Shown here: positions 50,700 to 61,700 of the stretch, in pieces
Numbering within the stretch: position 1 is the first letter of the stretch
Layout: every line of letters starts with the position of its first letter
Assembly (NCBI GenBank): GCA_914767715.1
Contig: OU612067.1
Coordinates: forward strand, 7,008,001-7,072,000
Length of the DNA stretch: 64,000 nucleotides
Origin: Membranipora membranacea
Taxonomy: Eukaryota; Bryozoa; Gymnolaemata; Cheilostomatida; Membraniporidae
Reading direction: 5' to 3'
The notes under the pieces: generated by a model
Database searches by the model: none
What the model was told of the DNA's origin: nothing
The model's input: only the letters and a program-made list of their open reading frames with translations
Program-made: the position numbers and the translations under genes

Positions 50700-52525
50700 A
50701 GACTTCTAACTAGGTAACACTAGTATGATACTAATACAAATGAGCACTTGCAACAACCTGTTACCTATGGATGAAAAAGCCGGGTTGGCACAGGAAATGG
50801 GTAGTTTCTTAGCTGTGATTGGTCATTGAAATGAGAAAGCTCCACCTCCAACGTTCCTATTGGATAATCTTTTGTTCCTACCACCCACATAGGACATAGT
50901 AAGTGCAGACAACTAACATTTGCAGCCACATCATCAAAATTTAAGATGTTGACTTGCACTAATAATAGTATCAAGTCTATGGCCAGCATGCAATAATTTC
51001 CTTGCCAGGCCATGCAAGTAAATATTGTTTTCGGTTTCACCAGTGTAAAACACAGCCATAGAGTTATGATATATATATATGACCACAACCCTGGAAAAAT
51101 TCACTTTCAAAATGACTGAAGTTGATAAATATCATGAGAGGACCTCATATGAGTGACATTAGCCTGTGTTGACAAGCTTGTCAAGACATGCTTGACTAGA
51201 GTGACATGTTCAAGAGACCTTTTTGCTGACAGCCATTTGCGTGAATGAAATTTTAGATCAATTTATGTTTGTAGTTTCACATGATTATAAATGGCTGTCA
51301 GCAAACAAGTCTTTCGTCCAATACCAGGACTCGTCAGTTGAACTGGTCTATGTTTATTGTTATGTCAAAAAAAATCATGCCATTGATTCATACACTTTCC
51401 AGGAACACACCTTCCAATTAGACGTCACATATATTTCAGTTCTTTTGCAGCCATCATATTAAACTCCGACAATCAGTACAGCAAACAACTTTCACTTTCA
51501 GTTTCCTCAATGAACTAACATTACATTGCAGGATTGAAAAAAAGTTACTATAACTATAACCCATTGTGTTTTTACATTGAGGTATCGAGAGATGGTCAGT
51601 ACAACATAACACATGGCTCATGACTGCTACCAGAGATGTGTGCTAGACAGTAGAATAAGAATGGCTGTTGCCCCTTTGATGACAAACCACAGTGGATAAA
51701 ACCGTCACCCCATCATTCGATATTACTGTCTCAATCAGATATGGTATTAATATATTTATAAGCTCAAGGCAGGTATAGAGAGAATGGCTTCTTGTTAACC
51801 TTGCAATGCTATGGAACATTTACGCCCTGGTTAAAGTAATTTACCAAAAGTTTGTTAATTGACAGCAGAGAACATGCCTGATATCTGTTCCTATTTTTTT
51901 TAGACTGGGGAGTTATCCTATTTACAGCTACATTTCAACCACACCTTGTAAATATATACCATTGCTTGGGTTCTCCCACATCTCATGTTAGGCATTCATC
52001 AGTCTAACCTTGCACCATCAACTGACACCATTTCAACAATTAATTCAACAGCCTATGTGGTTATTATCATTATCAAATGGTACGGTGAAGTCCTCTTCAG
52101 ACAGAGTGGAATTGGGAATTATGTAAGTAAGTAAGTTGAGAGATCGATAACATCAAGGAGATTAGAGAGCAAAGTACAATCCCTCCTAGTCACATGAGAC
52201 TGTAATCAATGATCACATACCCAGATGATGTGACAGGCAGGCAGGCTTTCAACCCAGGGTCAGTTTCGACACCAATGGGTATGCTAGTTGACCATTCATA
52301 GTATCTAGATTCCTTCAGCCTTCATTTAATTTTCTAAGTTGGTCGGGTTTCATAGATCAGTGTGTATATACATCAGTATTTCACATGCTGCTGTAATACA
52401 ATCATGGAATGTTCCTTATGCTATTATATGAAATGCTTCAATGAATCACTAATAATGGATTTCCTAAGGAAATCAATTACACAATCCGGTTTCATTACGG
52501 TGTTGCTATGGTGCAATAACTAGTC
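50700..52525. other. TMEM97 upstream region and intergenic DNA
   Basis: No gene recognised. Contains the hairpin at 51215-51310 and a palindrome ttgacaagcttgtcaa near 51168-51183. The 107-codon reverse frame at 50765-51088 lacks similarity and overlaps the presumed promoter. Confidence 0.45.
51215..51310. repeat. Hairpin element with 16-bp perfect arms
   Basis: ttgctgacagccattt at 51223-51238 pairs exactly with aaatggctgtcagcaa at 51289-51304. Outer bases also partly pair (agacct... / ...aagtct). MITE-like; no target duplication identified. Confidence 0.5.
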
Positions 52526-52530
52526 ATGGA

Positions 52531-52860
52531 CTATGCAGTGGGCATGTTGATCCACGGAATCCCCATGACTGTCAAATTTGAACAAAACAATGAGACATTA
52601 CTACCACCAAAGTCAGTAAGAACAGGGTCACAAATATCCTCAATATGTAGAATAGGACAATCAAACCCTTTGCCTGTATGGGGTGACAGCACACTGATCA
52701 GTATCAGGACTTTCAATTTCTGCTCTGCCAACAGCAATCAAGCGAAGACCCTTCTTAGTGATCATTGCTGCAGTTTCGGAAGCTGTAACATAAGACTTGG
52801 TTACAACAAAACAGTCATACAGTCTTATGAGCCAGGAAGTATTAGAATAAACAAGTACTT
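52531..52860 (-). pseudogene. Unrecognised coding-like fragments (minus strand)
   Basis: One reverse frame reads RLYDCFVVTKSYVTASETAA then MITKKGLRLIAVGRAE and CAVTPYR, ending at a stop at 52661. An adjacent frame continues GKGFDCPILHIEDICDPVL to MGIPWINMPTA. The two would join with a one-base shift, so this may be a broken gene or relic. No family recognised; a chance origin is possible. Confidence 0.25.
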
Positions 52861-53219
52861 AATACTGTTGTCATTTTAAAACCATCAGGAAAATATTGCT
52901 AAGACAACTAGTGTGGAACATGCACCCATCTTAGTGGGAAGACAAACCAGGATTATACACTGGGCGACAGCAGCTCATGTGAGAGGGGGTCTACGACTTA
53001 TCCTCTGACTATACATTGATAGCACAGCTGTGTGCCGGGCTTGCCCTGGTGACTATCCTTGCAAGCGATCAGTTCCACTCAGTGGCTTTGTGTTCACTCT
53101 TATGTTGGAAATCTTGGGCAGATTGTTTCTTCCCATATCTGTTGCCAGACTCGATAGCTCTGCTAAAATTGAAACTTAAATGGATGATATCAAGCTCGAG
53201 AAAGGAAAAAGAGAAGTAA

Positions 53220-53871
53220 CTATAAGTTTATATTCACAAGTTTTATTGCTTTTTTTCTTATTCTTGGTTTGGATTTGTCATCAAACCTTATGGGAAAAAG
53301 TAAAATAAATAAATTCCAACTAAATCTAGTTTTCTGTTCCACTGTATGAAGAACACCAGTTTTTGATGTCATATAATGTATATAAAGTTTTGATATAGAA
53401 CCACCACCTCGAGTGATATTTGATGATTTAGGTAAATCATTACCATTATTGATAACCAGTTTGAGTTGAAGAGTCAGTCTCAGTGACGCAGCGTCGCCAG
53501 CATAGTCAGCCACTCTAGACAGAGAGTTGAAGAGCTGTGAATAAAAGCATAAACAATATAATATACAGAAGATTATTTCATGAATTAAATTGATCAACTG
53601 TTTGAGTGATTGTTTGTTTCCCTGTCTATTTTTTTCACCATAGGTATATATGTCACTGTATGGTATTTGTCTTTTTCCCCCACAATATTTAGTGAGTAAC
53701 CTTGTATACTGTACATGTCACAGCACAAAGATGACTGCCTGTTTACCTTTTCATATTCAGATTATGGGTACAAAGTATGGCTACAACTATGTGTAGATAG
53801 AGATGGCGCTTAGATGTAGTCAGTCTTGATCAGGTCCATATGGAACATACACTCATCGGCTGGTCTTGTAT
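53220..53871 (-). other. Probable HEXIM 3' untranslated region
   Basis: Follows the HEXIM stop. A minus-strand AATAAA at 53242-53247 would end the transcript near 53225. A donor-like aaaaggtaaac near 53747 and an acceptor cttttattcacag at about 53537 could remove an intron here. The open frame 53220-53536 after that acceptor (motif RVADYAGDAASLRLTLQL) might instead be a separate terminal exon; I do not recognise it. Confidence 0.4.
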
Positions 53872-54558
53872 TTACTGGTTGGTTTTAAGTTGGTGGTTTT
53901 CTTCTATTAGCTGCTGGTGTTGTTGTTGTAGACTGCTCAGCATACTTTGTAGGTCGGTGGTCGTTTCTTCATCACTGGTAAAACTGGAGTCACTGCTGCA
54001 TGATGATTCATAGTCGCTGTGGTCGTCACTGTCACTATGATACTGGTAGTTTACAAATGGAGTTTCATCACGAGACGAACAATGTGAACATGTATGACTG
54101 CACAGTAAGGAAGACTCCTTCTTCTCGAGCTGATACACAATGTCAAAAAGCTCTTCTTTAGATAACTGTGCTAGTTCAGAAGTTCTAGCATGCTTGTAGT
54201 CTGTTTCAAATTGAGCTTGGAGGTATGTGGTAAAATCTACTTCTGTGTTTGTTGCTACAAATTCACCAACATTGTCTGACTCAATTTCATTGCCATTCTG
54301 GTCATTTATGAGGAACTGGGTGTAATTTCGAGGAGCTTGGGGGCTGTACCTGGTTCTAAGTTCACCTTTTCCCTCATTGGTCTGCTGTGGTTGTTTTCTT
54401 GCTGAGTCAGCACAATCAGTTGTGCTGCTGTCTTTCACGGAGTATGGATTCAGTCGGTTCTTATTTGATCTTTTCTTGCCCCGTCTGTGTTTCTTGTGGG
54501 TCTTCTCTGAGAGACAACTGCTGGAGGTAGTTGGTTGTTCACAATCCATCATAAACAT
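53872..54558 (-). CDS. HEXIM1: HEXIM homologue (P-TEFb inhibitor), single coding exon
   Basis: 228 residues. The ATG at 54558 lies one base after an acceptor (CAG at 54560-54562), so I reject the longer frame starting at 54615. Family marks: basic RNA-binding motif HKKHRRGKKRS (residues 21-31) followed by RLNPYS; the Cdk9/cyclin T contact equivalent of PYNT as APRNYTQFLINDQ (75-87); then the dimerisation region DFTTYLQAQFETDYKHART plus LSKEELFDIVYQLEK (109-146). A second heptad segment (LQSMLSSLQQQHQQLIEENH) follows at 203-222. Between the coils is an insert with Cys/His and acidic Ser/Asp stretches not typical of vertebrate HEXIM1. The protein should hold P-TEFb inactive in a 7SK-type RNP in the nucleus. 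Like vertebrate HEXIM1 the coding region has no intron; a 5' noncoding exon probably ends at 55210 (donor GTAAGG). Confidence 0.85.
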   Translation of the reverse strand: MFMMDCEQPTTSSSCLSEKTHKKHRRGKKRSNKNRLNPYSVKDSSTTDCADSARKQPQQTNEGKGELRTRYSPQAPRNYTQFLINDQNGNEIESDNVGEFVATNTEVDFTTYLQAQFETDYKHARTSELAQLSKEELFDIVYQLEKKESSLLCSHTCSHCSSRDETPFVNYQYHSDSDDHSDYESSCSSDSSFTSDEETTTDLQSMLSSLQQQHQQLIEENHQLKTNQ

Positions 54559-55404
54559 TCTGAAGGAAGAGAAAATAAAACAGATTAGTTTCAGTGTATA
54601 TATATGCGTATCCATCTATCCAATACAGGTTAGGTAACTTGGGTCACAAGGGCTCTAATAGTACCAACAAAAGGACAGCAACAAATAGTACAAATGAGAC
54701 AGACTTATCTAATATCTCATCTGTTACGTTACTCCTCCTTGCTTACTACCAGACCAGTCCATAAAATCAAAAAGAATCATGGACAAAATAAGGATATGGA
54801 AGTAAGGAAAGGTCTGTTATCATCAAATGACTATGAAGAATCAAAGCCTAGGCCAAGCCCAAAGGGGAGTAGGATGTTGCCTAAACAATTTGCTTTTGAA
54901 CTTGGTTGGTCAGTAGAGACCAGGGAGAATGGTAGAGACAGACTGGCTCTTCACTCTTTCTTTCTTATCTAGTAACTAGTGTGTATAAAATTCAGCATAT
55001 GTATCATAATCATCATGTTTGTATGTAGTTGATGTGTACCGTTACTAAATTGTTATCTTTAAAATTAGCTAGCAGCATAAGTAAAAAAGTAGGGTTGCTC
55101 AAGAAAACACAGTGACACAGTAGCTCTAGTCCTTGGACTGGTAACAAACAGTAGTAGTTGAATTTAGAAAATAAATATTGTTCTATCTATAGTCTCTCAT
55201 CTCCCTTACCTTACGATCTGTGTGTCTAATAAGCCTTTCTGTCTGATTCTGTTATTCTTTTGGAGTCTGATGTCTTGATCCACTTCTGTTGATATCAAGA
55301 TACAATGTTGACTTTTTTTCACTGCGTTCTCCTTTTCTCAACTATCGCTGGTGCTTGCTGACAAACGAATAACAATCGTTATGTTGTTGCAACGATTTTC
55401 CTAA

Positions 55405-55412
55405 TGACGTCA
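55405..55412. promoter_or_regulatory. Perfect CRE (TGACGTCA) between HEXIM and IFRD1
   Basis: Palindromic ATF/CREB site about 195 bp 5' of the HEXIM noncoding-exon donor and about 375 bp 5' of the IFRD1 ATG, with CCAAT boxes at 55430-55434 and 55461-55465. The position fits a shared divergent promoter; activity is inferred. Confidence 0.5.
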
Positions 55413-55785
55413 GATCCATCTAAGATCAGCCAATGATAAATGGAGGCAACAAGTCATTGTCCAATTAAGAGCAAGAAAGGCAAATCTGAAACTAGAAGGT
55501 AGCAATCTACAGAAATATTCCTTGAGATCTTTCGATAGTGTTATATATCACAAATTTAGGTAACGTTATCGACATTTTTACACATCATTGTATGAGCATG
55601 ATTTGAGGCATGATTCACACACATAAATTACTTTGAATTTCTAAGTAGTCCCACATATATATTTGCAACAATCTATGTAATAGTGGAAAACCCCTGACAA
55701 ATGTCACCCATACTCTAGGAGAGCACTTAGTCACTAAGGTTTTATACAACTTCCTAATCTACACTGCAGGCTAGCTGTATTAAAA

Positions 55786-58700
55786 ATGCCAAAGAAGGGC
55801 AGGAAAAGAGGTTAGTACTTGGCAGCAGAGCAGTGTGAGTGTCACTCACTGAGAGTGAGTGTGCCCTGTCTGTGTTGTATGTATGTATGTAAGTAAATGT
55901 AAGTGTGAACTAAAAGTTAACTCAGTATCTCTGTCCTGAGACGTCTGTGTCCACAGCCAGAATGTTTTTGTTGGCTCACTTTTCCACTCAGGCAGGGTGC
56001 CACTAGACTAACTTACCAACCAATGCATTAATTTGACATTTGAAATGAATGATATATATATATATATTTATATATATATCATATATATATGGTTAGGCTC
56101 CAGGCATTGTAATGTTGTCCGCTGAATGTGTACAAACATGAAATTAAAATAGCAGCGATGTACAGTCGAATCTTTGCCTTACTAAACAATCAGGATAGCT
56201 GACTACTAATGATTGAATGTGAAACTGAAAGCTATATATAGGGCAGGCTATATAATATATATTATGATAATTATAACACAACCGAGGGTGCAAGCGTTGG
56301 TTTGTATCATTTCTGTGTCCCTATAATGGTACTGCTTAAGAGAGCTGCTCAATTACCGAACCATAAGGATTCCTATGAGTATTTATGGTTGAATCAATAA
56401 CTTTTCAAACAATACTTTCATAGGTCTATATGTACATAGGTCTATATGTACATAGGTGTATATGTACATAGGTCTATATGTACATAGGTGTATATGTACA
56501 TAGGTGTATATGTACCCGTATGATTGACGGAGGGGTGTTAGACAAGGTTAGGTGTTAAGTGAGAGTGACGGGTTACCTCGAGTATCGTGCAAAGTGACAA
56601 AAGTGATTTAAAGTTTTCCTTCATCATTATTATAATCTCCTAAGTGAATACTGTTGATCATATGTTCAATATGATGAGCTTCTATTGTTATTGTTCCGAG
56701 ACTGTAATGCTGTAGCTGACGGCTTTCCTGCACTGAATAGCAGTGGTCCTTTTCTTTGATTTGGGCCCATACCTATAAAGATAAGATAAGATTGCTTGTA
56801 TTGGTAATCTTTGTCGTGGGCAGGTCATAATAATGTAGTGGAAGTTCTGATGTATGTATGTATGTATGATATTTATCTCCATTATAAAACTGAATACCAT
56901 TAGGAATATAACTGTTTAAAAATCTCTCTGTCCTGGTCCTGGGCATGCGATAAAGTGTATTCTGATATCTGTCTGACAATTTGTGTTCAATTCACACAGT
57001 CCAGTTGTTTGGTTAGATTGATTTAAATTGTGGGCAAGCATGACTTACAGTTATAATAGTTAATCATCCTTTTTGAAAGTTTCCTCCAGATAATCTCTGA
57101 ATTATAAAATATATCCAACACATTGATAATATATTATAATGAGGTCAGATTTAAAATATTAGAATAAGATGGTGCATGACGAGAATTTTCCCAATCCCCA
57201 CATTGTGTTGCCTACATTTAGATATTATAAATAAGAGGTATCATCTATTTCAGGTCGTATGGATGTTGACGGGGCTGCTGCGGGCCCAAGTGACCCCACT
57301 GATGATGCTATGAGCACAGCCTCACAATGCAGTTTATCCAGTGAACAGAGCCTTGATCCATTTGCTGCTGGTCAGTTCTACATCCATAAGTAACATTGTA
57401 GACCTAATGTAATTGGGCAGATAATAAAAACCGTAGGTTAGCATTTAAATGTATAGAAACTGCAGACATGTCAATTTAACAATGAGTTTTAGTCCGACCC
57501 ATTGGAGGCCTGGAAAACCAGTGTGCTGGAAATGGCCAGCTGTCTTTCACCTCTCTGAGCTCTGCAATGATACCCAGGTTTTTAACTCAATTGTTCCCTC
57601 CTCCCAAGGGCCCAAAGGTATGCTGCAATGTCAGGACTATGAACATAATTATTTGTGGGTAAGATCTAAAAATCTTATTTATAGACAGTCTCTTTGCAAA
57701 CACGAACTCTTAATCTCCAATGCACCCTTCCTCAAATTGAAGAAGTCACAGTGTTGTCCAGGATGTAGGTGTGCGTTGCTATGACAACCCAGAACAACGA
57801 TTTGTAATTATTTTTCTGCCCTTTTATGCGCTGTGGGAGCCCAAGGCATTCTTGGTAACTCAGCGCTTATGTGGAGATTTTCCAAATGACAGATTAGACC
57901 ACTTTCTGTGCCCAATAATAACAATTTCTAAGTTTCTTTTGAAATGATCCGCTTATTTTTTCCGTAGATGTCCCAGAAGGTGGAGAAGAGGTCGATGAAT
58001 CTTCAGCTCAGGAGATTTTTGAGGAGAAACTTATAGATGCCATAGATGGTATACTTGAGAAAAGGTATACTTGTGGTTTTATTTAATTGTATCTCATAGC
58101 CAAAACTCTGGTGAGCAAATTTAAATGTAGATTAGCTACAGTGGGTGGGAGATATATTGATACTACCCTACCAGATTTGTGGACCTCCCTTCCATCCTAC
58201 CTTTGCGATTTCACCTCCACTCCCTCTTTTAAATCCCGCCTGGAAACCAATCTGTTCCGTGAGGCCTATACCCCGTATCTCGAGGTACTGTAGTGAACTT
58301 TGAGGTGCTGGGCAGTTTCCACTTTTAGGTTTTATTTATCTTATCATCATATTTCCTCTTAGCATTAATATTTTGTGATAAACTTTTAATCCAATTTTTT
58401 ATTCTATAAGCTACATGCTTATTTTTATAATATAACTTTTGATCTTAATATTTCATCTTATGTACAACGCTCAGAAATCGTTGTTATTAAATAAACTTTA
58501 TTATTCCTATTAAAAATTGTTTACTGAAAACCAGTAAAAGTCGTCGTCGTATTCTCCTCTATGAGTATCAAAACTTATATTTATAGTTTGAAAGGCAGAG
58601 TGAACAGCATCAAATCTGTGATCAACGCCATGAGGAAGAGAGTCCTCACCGATTTTCTATCTGACAGACACGTTACTCTGGCCGATGCCTTGGAGAGGTC

Positions 58701-61700
58701 GCTCAAAAAAGGTATTGCCAGCTCACAGATTTAAACCTGTCAGAACATGGATCATATTATGAATTTTGAGAAGAGAACTTTGTGTCTGTCCTCGTAATTT
58801 AGTCCTTAGCTGACTTTGTTGCTGTCCTCAGGTTTAAAGTGCAGACTTGAAACCTTGTTCCACTATTCAATTTCATGCATGTAACCTACTTTCCCAGAGA
58901 CCTATGTAGGATGTTTTGTTATAACAACATAGCATGGCAGTGATAGTGCTATTGCTATATTGTTGCCCAAAGCACAACAGGATTTGATCTACATTTTAAA
59001 AATAAAGGAAAAATTTTATGTACTTAACTGAAATTAGAACAACTTCCACTGGGCGAACATAAATAACATAAATCACCTCGGGCCATGCCCGGTATTTATG
59101 TGTTCATATAAAACGATCAAAACATTAAATATGAGATTTCTGATTTATTCTGTGCAGGTAAAGGTGATGAACAGGTGCAATCATCTACAGCCTTGATTCT
59201 ACTCTGTATACAGTTAGGATTAACAGAGGAGGGTGAGCAGCTGTTCCGTAGTCTACAATCAACTCTAATAGATCTCATGCTAGATAACTCTGCATCACCC
59301 AACGCCAGGGCAAAGGTTTGTACATTCATACTATATAACTAGTATGTAGGCTATCTATAATATAACATAACTCATCTGGTAAAATCACCTGAAGCTGCGT
59401 GTTTTTGGCCCCAGCATATCAGCCCAATATGACCGACTGGTTACACTACACTGGGTTTGGGTGTGAAGTATTCTGATACCTTCTGGTGATATTCACCCAT
59501 GCCATGTCTCCTAACTACATTCGGTGCCAAACTTGACTTGAAAGGAAACAAGAAATGAAGGGAGACCATAGACTGATCCATCACAATATGTATTCTTGTA
59601 TTGGGTTACTGATATCAATGAGTTTGCCCTGATTGGATGTTCAGATCCAACTTCTTGTTCAGATCAAGGAGTCTCCAATCTTTGTTCAGATACTAGTAGA
59701 ACATTGAGTTGGAGTCAAGTCTCTGTCATCTCCACTATATGTCAGAATGTCAGAATGCCAATCTTACTTTATTTCTCACGGCAGCCTTTATTTATTGTCA
59801 TTCTGCCATATGACATAATTATGACATACGAGTATGATCACATAATAAGGTTATTTAAACCCATGTTGATGACACTACTAATCCCTGTGCTTGTTGTTTA
59901 TGTTTTGTTACAGTGTGCTGAGGCCGTAGGGATATTTGGATTCATCTCTGGTAATGACTGGGAGGTATGTTCAACTATTGTAACATCTTTTTTGTCATGT
60001 CGGTCAAAACTGTTACCTCCCATGTGTTCATGTGATTACCTTATTTGGGGTAACCTTTTATTATCTGCCTCATCTGATGATCACCATTTGTTTAATGACA
60101 AAATAATTTTGTCATCTTACAATTACTCATTTGGGTTTCAGTTGGTAGTTTTTACTGAGCTACTTTGTGTTAGGATGCTGCAGTCTAACCACATGTCCTG
60201 TCCAGTCAGTGTACAATTGGAAAAAGTGCCACAAAAACTAACTGGAAGATCCCTATTCGGGTTGAGTCAGATTGTGTCCCATATAATTGATTGATCTCGG
60301 TTGATGACAAGCGATAATAAGACAGACTATTATATAAATCTATCCCTACATTACTTAATGACCCCACTACTTATTCACCTACCTATATATGTTAACATGT
60401 ATCCATAGATATTTTGATCATATGCGGAATTTCTCATGGCTTATCAATCATCTTTATGACTCATGATGTTAATGACCTGTAGAGCTTCTCCTCACTCTGT
60501 CTGTATCACCAGGGAGGTACAGTACTCCTCGGTATCACAGTTGATATTTTATAAAAGGTGACAGACATCTTTATGTCTACAAGAGAACCAGTGTCATCTT
60601 TTTGTGGCAAAAAAAATGAATGACACAATCTGGTATACTTGAATCAGGGCTTGTCTAAAGATATCAACTTGTCCCATTCGCACATTACATATATCACATT
60701 TACATACATACATGTACGACATGACTATTATTGTCAGGTAATTTCTGATCTGATGTCAAAATTGGAGTCGATATTCACCAAATCTTACCTGAAAGGAGAT
60801 AAAACTACACCTAGTCTTTCACCACAGACTTGTAATCTGCACAGAGCTGCTCTGGAGTCGTGGAGTCTCCTTCTCTCTATTGCTACACCATCTACAGTCA
60901 GGCTCATAGTAGACAAGTAAGATCTGAGAATAGGTTTGAGCGGCTTGACAACCTGTGTTGGGTGGGGAGGGGAGGGGAGGGGCATCCCAATAAAGCTTGT
61001 CAAGACTGGCTGATTATAGGTTTGAGCGGCTGGTCGCTCATCACTCCCGGTATAATGATGATAAAACTGTGGATGTGTACCTTGAGCGGGCAGGGGACCC
61101 CGAGTTTTGGGGTCGAACCAACTTTGGTATGACGATGATGATGATAAAACTGAGGATGCGTACCTTGTGCTTACTTTTCACCGCCCTGTCCAGGCTTCGG
61201 TTTTTGTCTGATACCAAGTTTTGCCTCACTCCTTAATTAGATTCAATATTCTGTGTCATTCAGTTCAGTATCAAGCCAACTGATGTCCGCATCAATGGGA
61301 TAACACCATATCTGTCTTGGGCAGTGGTAGAACTGAGGATGCAGTGCTTTAGTTTATAAATGAACTTGAGCATCGCTGACATGAACTATGACTAAAAATA
61401 AATGTTGATTCAATTGTTTTCATCTTTTATCCATTCCTGTTCCATTCACATTTCAGACACCTACAGAAATTACCCGAGTTATTAGAAAGCCCAGATTTGG
61501 ATGTTCGGACAGCCGGAGGTGAAAGTATATCTCTAATGTATGAGCTCTCCTGGGAGCAGGATGAGGTGCGTTTTATATCTCATATTATATATCGCATATT
61601 ATATTATATATATTTTATGCGTCTGATGATATTTTCCTTACTATGCTTCACTATCTTGAACATAAGACCCTTAGGCCCACATGATTTTTTTATGCTCCAT

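Noticed and set aside
50765-51088. 107-codon reverse frame upstream of TMEM97
   Set aside because: No homology recognised; it overlaps CCAAT-bearing promoter sequence, and the hydrophobic look follows from AT-rich composition.
54694-54972. 92-codon + strand frame beside HEXIM
   Set aside because: Falls in the predicted HEXIM 5' intron (54560-55209), with no similarity and antisense to it.
59596-60294. 232-codon open frame on the + strand covering an IFRD1 exon
   Set aside because: It is the in-frame extension of exon 59914-59964 into both introns. The outer parts look like intron sequence, and the splice sites at 59913 and 59965 are good.
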